Source: Calliphora vicina (lineage: Eukaryota > Arthropoda > Insecta > Diptera > Calliphoridae). From it: a stretch of 64,000 nucleotides of DNA. Location: the NCBI RefSeq assembly GCF_958450345.1, contig NC_088784.1:63513747-63577746 (forward strand). Reading direction: 5' to 3'. Within the stretch, counting starts at the first letter, position 1, and the number at the start of each line of letters is the position of its first letter. The notes under the pieces are model-generated. The model was not told the DNA's origin. It searched no databases and saw only the letters and a list, made by a program, of their open reading frames with translations. Below are positions 24,119 through 35,500 of this stretch, one piece after another. The position numbers were made by a program, and so were the translations under genes.

Positions 24119-25033
24119 CAAGGTGGCGCAAAAGTAATCCTCCTATCAGAAAATGCTATAAATTTTGCGATTGGCCCCTAATGTCAGTTCTGTTTTGACA
24201 TTTGTGTAGCAAACACATGCGAAATAAACGTTAATAAACAATGTTACGCTACACTGCTCCAGAACGCGGAATATTGCTGACTATTTATTTGAACAATAAT
24301 CGGTCGGTTTTTTCATCAAAAATAATCATGAGTGATGAGGCCCATTTACAACTTAGCGGGTACGTAAATAAGCAAAATTTACGCTTCTGGTGCACTGAAA
24401 ATCCGCGTGTATCGCACGAATAGCCATTAAACCCGCTCAAAGTCACTGTATGGTGTGCTGTTTTCGCTGGAGGAGTCATCGAACCTTTTTTCTCCGAAGA
24501 CCAAACGGTTCGCGGGCCAAACGGTTACTGTGAATGGTGAGAGCTACAGAGCAATGATCAACGAGTTCTTTTTGCCGCAACTTGATGAATTGGGAATGGA
24601 AAACATGTGGTTCCAACAGGACGGTGCAACGGCACACACTGCACGTGCCACAACCGATATGCTGAAGGATGCATTTCCCGGGCGCCTAATCTCCCGTTTT
24701 GGCGATTTGCACTGGCCAGCAAGATCACCTGATTGGAAGTCGCGGGTTTATGTCAACAAGCCTCAGACTCTTGCAACTCTTAAAGACAATATCCGTCAAG
24801 AATGTGAGGACCTATCGCCGGAAGTTTTGGCCAAAAGTGATGGAAAATGCCATAAAAAGGACTCAAATGACAATCAACTGTGGCGGCGGCCATTTACATG
24901 ACATCATATTCTCGACTTGATGTATAAAAAATTAAAAGACCAAATAAAAATAATCCACAAGAATCAAAGTTTTTCATTTTTTTTTTTAAATAACAGCCAA
25001 AAAACATCTGAAGTTTACTTTTGCGCCACCTTG
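24119..25033 (+). mobile_element. Deleted mariner-like element, copy 2
   Basis: A 915-bp element with inverted ends caaggtggcgcaaaagtaa and ttacttttgcgccaccttg, inserted at TA (24117-24118) within hAT copy C. The right flank is ca rather than ta, so the duplication is imperfect. It is more complete than copy 1. Confidence 0.85.
24241..24902 (+). pseudogene. Mariner-like transposase, third catalytic Asp deleted
   Basis: Begins MLRYTAPERGILLTIYL, then loses most of the DNA-binding region. It continues IIMSDEAHLQLSGYVNKQN (first Asp in SDEAH), a TAG stop after VSHE, and a frame change around 24480-24515. It then reads MWFQQDGATAHTARATTD (second Asp) and LHWPARSPD. SPD is followed directly by W-KSRVYVNKPQT, whereas family members have about 11 more residues here, including the third Asp. 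The C-terminal stretch has a further frame change near 24835. Inactive. Confidence 0.8.
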
Positions 25034-25349
25034 CATTTATAGAAGGAGCTATTGGACAACTCATCTACAGTGATCGAAAGACTCCGTTTATCTTTATTTA
25101 TTTATTTGTCAATTTCAGAAACAATACAATTTGTTTAAGTCATTATTACTTATGTATTTAAATTTGGAATTATGAAAAATTTAATCAATTTAATAAATTT
25201 AATTATATATGTATGTACATTTATTCGATTATTCTACATAAAATTGTACGAATTATTCGTTAGTCGAAAATGATAATTTTTAAATTGTTCGAATAATAAT
25301 TCGTAAGAAATTAGTCGATTAATCAATTGATCATTACTCGAATACCCTA

Positions 25350-26640
25350 GTAAATAGTGGCAAAAGTTAATGATCACTAATATTTGTATCCAAAAATTAA
25401 CCTAAAATTAACTGAAACATTATGGAAAAATTTCCTATAGTAAGTTCGAATTAAATTATTTTTGTATCTGTTTCCGAAGTTACCCGTTGTTACCCCTTAA
25501 ACCATTGAATTTCCAAAAATACCTTCTTGGTGTTTCGGTTATTTAGATAAATTCTTTGAATTACGACTTATAAAGAAAATGTTTAATTTTTCTGATGATT
25601 GGTTTTAAAAATTTTACTTTAAATAACACGGTGCTACGATGGAAAAAAACTTGGAAAACGACCTAGCGTGGATTATAGGTCTTGCTGAGTACATTACAAA
25701 TTGTGTCCAAAATTTTCAGAAACTTACAACATGATACAATAATTGTAGAAGGTAGAATACTAGGGAGAGTTTTCAATATTTAGCCCTATAACGTCAAACT
25801 TTGATTTTGATTTTTGTTTCATATTTTTTTATATTTTCTTTTGTTTGACGTTACAAGCATTGTATAACTGAGAATTTATTTTCTACTGGGTGTACCTTAT
25901 CTTGTTGTATCATGATTTACAAGGTAAATTTTTTCGAAAAAGTTCAATAACTTTTGTAAACATAAAATTTTAATAATCAATGTCTCATTTATGTCTATAT
26001 AAAATTGTGTTTAAAACACTGTACAAAAGAGAATAGGTTCTAACAGAAAAAATTAAAATAACTATTGTTGAATTTTAAAAATAACGAACAAAATAAAAAG
26101 TAAAGCGAAACTTTTTATATGCATACATTTTATGAAATCTTAATTCTTTGCCTATCCATAGTTGTTTACAATTTTGAAATCTGTGTTAAAGTGTGTGAGT
26201 TAGTTTTTTCAAAATAACTCAAAATTTTGAGGGTGTTTCAAAATCTTTGAAAACGGTTTTAGTATGTCCTCACCTAGGCCTTTCAAAATATTCTGTATAT
26301 TAGAGGTAAAAATAAAAAAAGAATCAGAAAAATAAATATTGATACAGCCAAATTTTTAATGGGTTTCAATACTAATAGCATTAAATATTTGTGTCGTTTA
26401 AGAGGGTGTTTTCATTTGTTGGCAATACCCTACATAGGTAAAAATGTTTTACGTGTTGTATAAAAATTTTACATAGAAAATACCCAAACCATTTTACAGT
26501 ATGTTGTGGATTGAACAACTAAACTACATCATGCTTAATATGTATTTCTAGGAGTATTAAACTTACCGTACTGTTTAAAGAACAAATATGACATTAACAG
26601 TAGCCATTGTTTGAAATTGTTTAAGTGGAAATGCACATTA
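25350..26640. other. Intergenic sequence with a duplicated block
   Basis: The block at about 25916-26205 (aaaagttcaataacttttgt, ttaaaataactattgttgaa, gcgaaactttttat) recurs in the same orientation at about 62553-62875. No coding capacity was recognised. Confidence 0.55.
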
Positions 26641-26874
26641 GGGTGGCCTATATACTATATATTATTCTTTGAAGATCTTAAAAATCTAATGTTGAAAACT
26701 TGAGCAAAATTTTTCACAAAATTAAAAGTTAGCAAAAATTCCAATTAAAATTAGTTTTTGTATTTGATAATTTTCTCACATAATAACTCGACACCAAAAT
26801 TAAAAACATCATTAATTTTATATTTTCCAATTTTTTTTAAACGAAATTCTAAAATATTAAAAACTATTTTCTTA

Positions 26875-29097
26875 CGGCCGTATTCATAAAAATTTTAAAC
26901 AGCATTTTAAGGCATTTTTAAGCAAAATTCCTTAAAATTGTATTCATAAACGTATTTTAGCTTAAAATACCTAATTCAAATGTTGTTTTAAATAAACGAA
27001 TTTTAAAATTGCTTCGACCCTATTTTAAAACTATTTTAAGGTATGCTTTTTATATTTTATCTTAAAATAAAGGAATTTTAAAGATAAGTGTTTATAAATT
27101 TGCAATAATAGACGATAATATTGCAATTGCAAAAACATAATTTTAACTCCGCTGCGGTAACAATTGTTAGAAAGACTAGTTTACGCAGAAGATATTTTAT
27201 TTCAAAAGTACAAACAATTTTTATCTAATTCAGCAATTTATAATTGAAATTCCTATTAGAACGTATGAAATTTAACAATTTAAAATTTTTCCTTTTTAAC
27301 CTCAAGTGAAGAAACAGAGTATAAAAAAAGGGTATACAAATATATTTAGACAAATTTCAAAATATTGGGTTGTTGATCTTATATGGGAGCTATAACCAAT
27401 TATTGGACCTATCATCGTAAAATTTGATACATCGATTTTTGTATATATTGAACAAATTTGTTTCGATTTCAACCTGATAACTATATTTGTAAGAAATTTA
27501 TGAGGATTTTAGTGATTTTCGGGAGTGGACCTTATATGGGAGCTATGGTTAAATATGGACCCATATTCACAAAATCCAGTAGTATAATTGCTGGATAAAA
27601 ATTACTGATCTGTGCGTAATTTAATTTTGATATCGATTTGTTATAAATATTTATTAAGGTTAATATCTTTTTCGGAAATGGGCCTTATAGGGGAGCTATG
27701 ACCAATTATCGGCCAATCTGCGTAAAATTTGGTACGGTAATTTCTATGTATATGAGTATTATTTGTGTCGAATTTTAGCATGATAAATGTATTTATTAGA
27801 GATTTATGAGTTCTTAACTGATTTTCAGAAGTGGACCTTATATGGGAGCTATGGTCAAATATGGACCGATATTCACAAAATCCAGTAGTATGATTTCTAA
27901 ATATAAATTAGAGATTTTGTTTTGATATTGATATTTTTCAGATATTTATGTAGGTTAATGTGTTCTTCGGAAATGGTCCTTATATGGGAGCTATAACCAA
28001 TTATTGGCCGATCTTCATGGAATTAGGTATAGCGATTTTTGTATATATTGGAACTATTTGTGACGAATTTAAACTTAATAGCGATATTAATAAGACATTT
28101 ATGCTTATTTAAGTGATTTTCGGAATTGATCTTTATATGGGGGCTATGGTCAAATATGGGCCGATCCACAAAAAATTTGGTGTAGTGATTTTTTTAAGCA
28201 CAAACCTTATTTTTCCTGAATTTTGTGTGGATACTGCAATTTGGTAGGCATTTACAGACCATAGGACTATATTTCGGGAAGAAATTTGTATGGGGGCTAG
28301 GAGAAATAATGAACCGATTCTTATAATTTTCGCCAGAGCTACTCCTTTTATCATAAAAATAACGTGTGTAAAATTTGATGGTATTATCTGCAATATATTT
28401 GCACAAATAACGAAAACTATGTTAAAATTATCAAGTTTTTGTTTTAGGTTGTCTCACATTTTGGTTCATAACTCTGGTTCCCCTGAACCGATTTTGTTGA
28501 TTTTCAATACCAAACTGCTTAGGAGAACAATAAACATTTTTTTTGCAAGTCTATCAATTTTGTTTGCCTATTTTGGACGTGAGCGTGTTTTACACAGACA
28601 GACAGACGGACAGACGGACAGACATGGCTCAATCGACTTAGAATTTCATAAGGATCAATAATATATATACTTTGTTGGGTCTCAGATGAATATTTCTCAA
28701 TGTTACACACGGAATGACAAACTTATATATACCCTCATTCACCACTTATGGTGGTGGAGGGTATAAAAACATGAATGAAAATGTGAATAAAAAGATTTCA
28801 TATAACGAAATTTGTATAAAGCACTATTGAACCGTTGTTCTTTTTCAAAAATAATTTAAATTTAACGGCCGTTTTTTAGTTAATATGCAAAAATAAAATT
28901 TGTTTATTTTTTATTTGACAAATTAAATTTTGACAAAACCTATGCTCTTGTCAGCAAGAAATATTGTGTTTGTTGTGTTTGTTGTCGAAACGCTCTCACC
29001 TTCCTTATTACATCATTAAAGCAATTTTAAGCCTAAAATGTGTTTTAACTAAATTGTATTTTAAACCTTAAAACTGATATTTTTATGAATATGGGGG
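26875..29097. mobile_element. Inverted-repeat element with CCCCCATATTCATAAA-type ends
   Basis: The left end cggccgtattcataaaaat and the right end atttttatgaatatggggg are inverse. Both flanks carry TTA (26872-26874 and 29098-29100). The subterminal DNA is rich in TTTTAAGC/AAAATGC motifs at both sides. A mini-me copy fills the centre. A related end occurs in the hairpin at 60130-60245. A piggyBac-like origin is possible (TTAA/CCC style) but not proven. Confidence 0.5.
27310..28768 (-). mobile_element. mini-me-like element with ~150-bp internal modules
   Basis: Its right end is ggtggtggagggtataaaaa, with acagacagacagacggacag (GTCY-type tract) at 28598-28622. Between about 27380 and 28310 a module recurs about seven times, with landmarks (tatggg(a/g)gctat...(c/a)aa(t/a)ta) near 27390, 27536, 27690, 27842, 27985, 28137 and 28290. 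The spacing is 143-154 bp. Confidence 0.65.
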
Positions 29098-29279
29098 TTA
29101 TAATATTTAAAAATTCTAAAAATTAAAATTTTCAAAGTATGTGAGGTTGTGGAAGCATCTCACTTGGCTCAGTGGTTTTAATATTGAATGATCACTTGGT
29201 TATAAGAAATCTTTGGGCAAGATTGCTTCCGCATTTGCTCACAATCGGGTGCACATATGTGCAGTTTCCATGGCAATTA

Positions 29280-29400
29280 TGCTACGAATTGCTCCCTCAT
29301 TCACCCTATTCTCCTGATTTAGCCCCAGTTGACTATTACTTGTTTCCAAACCTGAAAAAATGGCTAGACTGAAAGGGATTTCACTCCAACTTTGATATCG
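29280..29400 (+). pseudogene. Mariner transposase C-terminal fragment
   Basis: The plus frame reads LLPHSPYSPDLAPVDYYLFPN, then LKKWLD and a stop. This is the classic mariner third-catalytic-Asp motif (YSPDLAP-x-D-Y-x-LF). After the stop the frame still resembles GFHSNFDIVSQ. Upstream sequence carries no recognisable second Asp. Its position inside the TA-flanked remnant supports a mariner origin for that outer layer. Confidence 0.75.
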
Positions 29401-29619
29401 TCTCACAAAACTGCCCTCGTATACCAAACACATTGTATCGAATTCAGAAGAGTAAAAGTTCACAAATTCAATGTTTCGTTTCGTTCTATGCATGATAAAA
29501 AACGATATCCGAGTCTACTAAAATTTTGTGTATTTGGTTTTTAGATGACAGAGTAAAATTTTAGACCTTTGGAACACTGATAATCTTAAAATTCCAATGT
29601 GAGAGCCACCCTAATACAC

Positions 29620-29999
29620 ATATGCTTATACATACAAACCTACATATGTCTACGATTCTATCTGGATTTGTGGTTGAATGTTTGATTATTTAACTTGTTT
29701 CATTGTTATTCGCTACACGTGTATTTTAGGTGAAATAACTGAAACATACCATTAAACGAACACTGACCATATTAATGTCAATAAAAAAGAAGTTAAGAAA
29801 AACCGAAAAGAAAATAGAAATAGATAAATGTGTATTGGCAGTAATAAAGATTAAGTCAATATTGGTATAATAGAATTCCTTAGAAAAACGAGTGGAAATA
29901 GATAAATTTATAAAGACTTATTACAAAACAATTTATACTTCAATAAAAATGTCACTAGATAATGGTCTCTGCTGAAATAGGAAAAATGACAAACGAACA
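29620..29999. other. Intergenic sequence
   Basis: AT-rich, nothing recognised. Confidence 0.4.
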
Positions 30000-30606
30000 A
30001 ATTATGCTTTTGAAAAATTTCGAAAAAGAAGTATTAGGAATTGGTATTTTTTGAAAAGCTAACTTTACATTAAATATTCTAAATGAAAAGAAATTGAAAA
30101 TTGTTGATACCGAGGGGACCATCCCAAAAACGTTTATTTGTTATGTAAAATTCAAATTTAGGCAACAATTTTCAAATCGAATAGTCGATGTCAACCCATA
30201 TAAGTAGTAACGCATTTTAGATGGCCAAATATATTTTTAATTATTTTAATTATCCCTGATATATTATAGCCAAATAACAAAAAATCCCATTTTGGGACTT
30301 TTCAACACTTTTTTGGGAATTGAGGGATTTCTGATTACAAAATTTAAAATTTGCTTTTATTTTTCCAGTTTTAATAGAAAATCTGTAAAATATTTTTTTT
30401 TAAATCAGAACATAGACGAAGAAATAGAATCGTTTTAAAAATTGAACATATCCTTGGTGTCCTACTTTGGGAACCCTGGTCGCACCTCAGGTATGACCAT
30501 GCGGTCAAAATGAAAAACTCAAACTATTCTTCTTTGCGCATGTCAAATTTCATTCAAATCGGACTTAGGGTTTAGAAGTTTCAGATTTATTTTTACCCAC
30601 AGTGTA
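30000..30606 (-). repeat. CACAGTGG-related repeat
   Basis: The segment 30128-30350 matches 22421-22680 in the same orientation. The segment 30430-30606 is the inverse of 21711-21900 and ends ttacccacagtgtatg. The two parts are therefore in opposite relative orientations compared with the 21.7-kb copy, which points to an inverted-repeat structure or a rearrangement. Confidence 0.55.
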
Positions 30607-30779
30607 TGAATTTAAGTTTCCTTAATGAATGTGTATTCTCTTAGAAATTAGTTAAAATAATGATTAAGTTTCCGGCCAATTCCGGCCAAAAATACATAAC
30701 TTCTTTATTTCTTCATAAAAATGTTTGAAATTTTGTATTTGTATTAAGATTAACATAACCGATCGATCGATAAATATTT

Positions 30780-31400
30780 CGAAGTTCAAATACAGTGTTT
30801 GGCCGGACGCATGGGCGTTCTAAAAGTATCAAACAAATTGCATTAAAGTGGCTGAAATTTAGTCCAAAAATAAAGAATTAAATATGTAATCGAAAAAAAA
30901 AATTGGTCTTTCAAATTTCTTATTACATATACAGGGTTTGGCCAAACAATCATGGACGTTGTAAAAGCATCGAACAAATTAAGTTATTCATGTAAATGCC
31001 TGAAATTTAGTCCAAAAATGTAGAATAGCATAAGTGATTGAAAAAATGGTGGTACAAATTTCGGAATACATATACAGGGTTTGGCCAAACAAACGTAGAC
31101 GTTTTGAAATTATCGAAAAAGTTAGGTTATTCATGTAAAATTTTAAATTTGGTGTACATTTAAGAAAAACACATTAGATCTATCGTAAAAAATATTAGAA
31201 ATTGCATACAGGAGTTGGCCAAATAAACATTGACGTTATAAAAGTATCGAAAAAAGTATGTAATTTTTGTTATATAATTTTTGCACACGGCTTAAATTAG
31301 GTTTATAATTAAAAATAACTTAAATAATCCATTAAAAAAATTTCGACATACAAATACATGGTATGGCCAATTCAGAATAGACGTAAATAACTCTCAAACT
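30780..31400. repeat. Diverged ~140-bp tandem repeat (about 4.5 units)
   Basis: The landmark (a)cagggtttggccaaac recurs near 30801, 30940, 31083, 31217 and 31366. Intervals are 134-149 bp. Each unit continues with gacgtt(g/t)taaaa(g/t)(c/t)atcga and, in the best two, cctgaaatttagtccaaaaa. Non-coding, decaying satellite-like array. Confidence 0.7.
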
Positions 31401-31437
31401 TACATAATTTTTGAAATTGACCAAAAAAATACAAAAA

Positions 31438-31783
31438 CAAGTAAGAAAGTATGGTCGGTCAAGCCCGACCATATAATACCCTACACTAAGTAAAAGAGCA
31501 AAAACATTTTTCTTTTAAAATTTCAATAAATTATATTTTTGAGTGATTTTCGGAAGTGGGTCTTATATGGGAGCTATGACCAATTATGAACCGATCACCA
31601 TGAAATTAGTTCGTGTGATTTATGTATATATTAAAGACGGACATCGTTTAATCGACTCAGAAAGTTATTCTAAGTCGATCGGTATACTTTAAGGTGGGTG
31701 TTAGACTAATATTTTTGCGCGTTACAAACATCTGCACAAACGCATTATGCCCTCCCCACTATGGAGGTGTAGGGTATAAAAAT
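31438..31783 (-). mobile_element. mini-me-like type I element, internally deleted
   Basis: Complete at both ends. The left end is aaaacaagtaagaaagtatg plus hairpin atggtcgg-tcaag-cccgaccat. The right end is gaggtgtagggtataaaaat. At 346 bp it lacks about 400 bp of the centre present in 57624-58376; the junction lies near 31633. Confidence 0.75.
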
Positions 31784-32594
31784 GTATAAAATATGAAGCC
31801 ACTGAAATCGTTCTGGTTATTGGAATGGCAGATAATTGCAGCTGAAATTTATAGTACTTACTCTTGATACATTACAGTATTAGATGTAATTTACACTTAA
31901 CCTCTAATAGCCCCTTTTAATTTGTTCTGACCTTTCAAACTTTTTTTTAATTTAGTTTCTATAGATTTAAAACTAGTTCCTAATCACTTCACTTTTATAT
32001 AAAAAGAACATGGAAAAACTCCATAATAACTACGTGGAATGGTTAACTGCTAACTGTTTTATAAAAACATGTGCTAATTTGCTTAAAATTAAAACTTAAA
32101 AAAACACAGGATACTTCGATTCAAAAGTAAAAAAATCACATTTTTATAATATTAAAATGACAAGAAAAAACCTTTGACTTTACAGCACTATAAATGGCCA
32201 CGTAGTTACTTTATAGCCAAAATAATAATGATACTTTATATTCTGAAGAAACATTTGCCATCAAAATTTTATGAAAATTAAAAAAAAAACATTTTTGGCC
32301 GGAATTTACCACCGTGCAATGTTGCCAATTTAATGTTCTTCAATATCTTTCACAAAATTTAATAAAACTACCAAACCCAAAATATTTATTTCCACATATA
32401 TACATACAAATAGTAGTTATAACAACGATTTTATTAAAAGTTTTGTGTTTATTCATGCAAAATTCCAAATAAAATCATAAATTCATTTCCAATACACTGC
32501 GCTTCTCACTTTCATATTCCTTCAGCTTCTCGCACTCACATTCACTCACACATCTAATATTCATTATTTTCCTCCATTGTATTTGCTGTTGTGT
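31784..32594. other. Intergenic sequence downstream of the odorant receptor
   Basis: AT-rich 3' flank of the receptor gene. No other gene or clear repeat end was seen. Confidence 0.4.
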
Positions 32595-35500
32595 TCACTT
32601 CATGGTTATGACAACTGCAAACATAGAATAAGCTCCCTTGCAGGTGGCAAAAAATGTTGTCAAATGTATGGGGAACATACCACCAGCCATCGCCATGGAC
32701 ATTTTCAATGAACGTTCCGTAAACAACATCATATGACGCTTGAAACGTTTCGATTCACCCGTCCAATTGCACGAGAAGACGGCATAATGGAGTTTCTCGA
32801 AAAGTATTACAAAATCACTGCCATAATAACAGACCGGAAATAGTTGCATTATCATGCCCAAAAAGTACATGACATAATAGATGCGATAGAAAATGTCGGT
32901 GACAAAGAATAGAAGGGCCACCATGGCAACGCACATGTTGGACAACGATACGAAGAGTTGAAAGAACATGGGCCACGAAATGATTTCCTGGATGGTGTCG
33001 AAGAGTCTGTAATGGAAATATAATAGTAATATTATGAAATTATTTTAATTTTTCGTAAAAAATCAATTATTTTTTACGCAACAAAATATAAGGCAAAATA
33101 AGATCAATAACGCTTGTAATTTTTATTTGAATTTCAGGAAAACTTAATACAATGTGGTAAATATTCTTTATATTTTATAGTTTCGATTAGTATTCACTAA
33201 ACAAATTCAGAATATTAGTACTCAATATATAAGAAACTAGCTGACTGCCCCGGCTTCGCTCGGTAGCTATTTACTAATGATTTGTATTTTCACATAAAGT
33301 TTGAAGACTCCCACTATAATAGTACTCCAGATATGTAATAATAAATGTTTACTTTGTATGGGAGGTACCATGCCCATTGTTCTTATATAGATCAATTGTG
33401 AATCTAAACCATCCAGAGACCCACTCAAACACACACACGCAGAGAAAAAATATAGTTGGGCATGGTTACTGTACCATTTCAATATTGTTACAAGTTGTTT
33501 AACTATATTATAGTCACAGTAACCATTTATATGATTGTGGTAACCATAATATGGTTAATTTACGATTCACATGATTGTATCAACCATATATATGGTTACA
33601 GTAAACAAATATATGTTTGTGACAACCATTCATATGATGAAGGACTTATCATATTATGGCGCTCTCGGCTTAAAGCTTATCAAAATCTGAGAACAGCATA
33701 TTATGATAAAATTATTCATCATAAATATGGTTGCCACAAACATATATTTGTTTACCGTAACCATATATATGGTTACCACAATCATATAAATGGTTACTGT
33801 GACTATAATATTGTTAAAAATCTTGTAACAATATTGAAATGGTACAGTAACCATGCCCAATTATATTTTTTCTCTGCACCACAAATTTTACCGAAATGGA
33901 CCCAGCCGTTAAGTAGGAGTTCAGTTACTAACACACGTACAGAAGAATTATATATATAAAGATATGTACATTAGTACCAAGAAAAGTCAAAAATATTAAA
34001 TTTGTTCCGCCTTCTAAAAACCAATTGCTAAACATTTTTTTGTCATTCCCTGTGCAACATTGTGATTTAAGATCCAACAATGTATATGGGGGATTTCATG
34101 TCAAGTGAACCACCTTTTAAAATCGATGTCTTCCGACCTGGTGAAATTTGCACCAAGGTTAGACATATTGGATAGTAGTATTTTTATTTCCATAGTAATT
34201 TTAATTAACTATAATATAAAATCGTTAATTAATCTCTATTTCTTCTATGAGTAAAGTTTTCTTTAAGAAATATTATATAAGCTTTCTATCAATTATATGG
34301 TATTTTTGAAAAATACCCAGATTTTGTACAGTGAAAATAATAGAACCATCGTTACAAATTGTAAAAAAAATATAGAATATTTATGTTTTCGTTTAAAAAA
34401 AATCGAATAATCTATTATATCGAAATGAATAAAATTAAATTAATTTTCGATTTTATTGAAATTTACCAAACATATCAATACTTTTCATCGGATCAATCAA
34501 TAACTTTTTCATCGGGACACCGTTTCCATTTCAAAAATATCGCGATTTTAATACTGAAAAATTTGTTGAAATTTTAAAATTTTTATATAAATTTATATGA
34601 AAAAACTTACTTTTAATAACCGTTTTCTTTATAAGTTCTGAACTAATTAATTTTTAACACCGCGATCTTTGACATTTTTTTCTTTAAAATATATACTCCG
34701 AATATTGTACTTTAACCTTTTGGAAGTAAACAATTTTATTCACATCATTTTTAGGACAATATCTTTGGCTATAAAATGGAGTCTAAAATTATGCTGGTCT
34801 TTGAGTAGTTTCACAGTTATAGGCAATTATGGGTATATAATTTTACACAAAATTAACAAATCTTTCAATTTTCAAATCGCGATATTTTTACATCGGAATG
34901 AGCTTCCATTGAAAAAGTCACTGATATGAGAAACATATTGGATATATTATGTATGTAGTAAATTTCATTAATATCGGAAATGCTAAATCCGACTGCTGTC
35001 CACTTTCACATAGATCTTCCCTTTTCTAATTTTTTTAGTAACAAAAAAAAGTGGTGTATATTGGACGACCTAATTTCATGGTGATCGGTACATAATTAGT
35101 TATAGTTCCCATATGAGGCCCTCTTCGGAAAATCATTCACGAAAAAAATTACACTTTTCAACTATAGCGACCCTATAGTTCTGAAAGGGCATGTTGAGTA
35201 GATAATTTTTGTAGAATAAACTTATAGTACAGCTGGTCTGAATTTTTTTTACAGTGGGTCAAAGTTTTAATTTTTTGATCGAAGGTATCATTATACTAAC
35301 TGCAAAAAATGTTGTAAGTTAATATCTGAGAGAATTCTTATTGTCAGAGTTATATCGTGGAATTTTATGACGATCATTTTTGTGGAATATCTTAACCCCC
35401 TATCTCCTCTCTTTAGGGGTCTTTTTTTCGATTTTCTAAAAAAAGGGGTAAATTTTTTAGAAAATCGAAAAAAGTCCTTCAAAAAGGACATTTAAGGATT

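Larger units (their letters stand above)
23011..25349 (-). mobile_element. hAT element copy C, left-truncated, with two nested insertions
   Basis: Three pieces are collinear with copy A. They are 23011-23068 (gtgcatgattgacgcatt), 23801-24118 (including the acidic transposase stretch) and 25034-25349, which ends with the hAT terminus tactcgaataccctA. A mini-me copy (23069-23673) and a mariner derivative (24119-25033) separate them. The left hAT terminus is missing. Confidence 0.75.
26641..29611 (+). mobile_element. Mariner remnant, outer layer of a triple nest
   Basis: Flanked by TA (26639-26640 and 29612-29613), with short inverted ends gggtggcc at the left and agccaccc at the right. It holds a mariner transposase fragment near its right end (29280-29400). 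Most of the interior is a separate inserted element (26875-29097). Confidence 0.5.

Noticed and set aside
28598..28622. Stand-alone microsatellite
   Set aside because: It is the conserved GTCY tract inside mini-me-like elements, not an independent locus.
29239..29493. 84-codon minus frame
   Set aside because: Antisense to the recognised mariner motif SPDLAPVDYYLF.
33456..33959. 167-codon plus frame and its minus-strand mirror
   Set aside because: Generated by the MITE palindrome; the tyrosine/isoleucine-rich text is translated inverted repeat.
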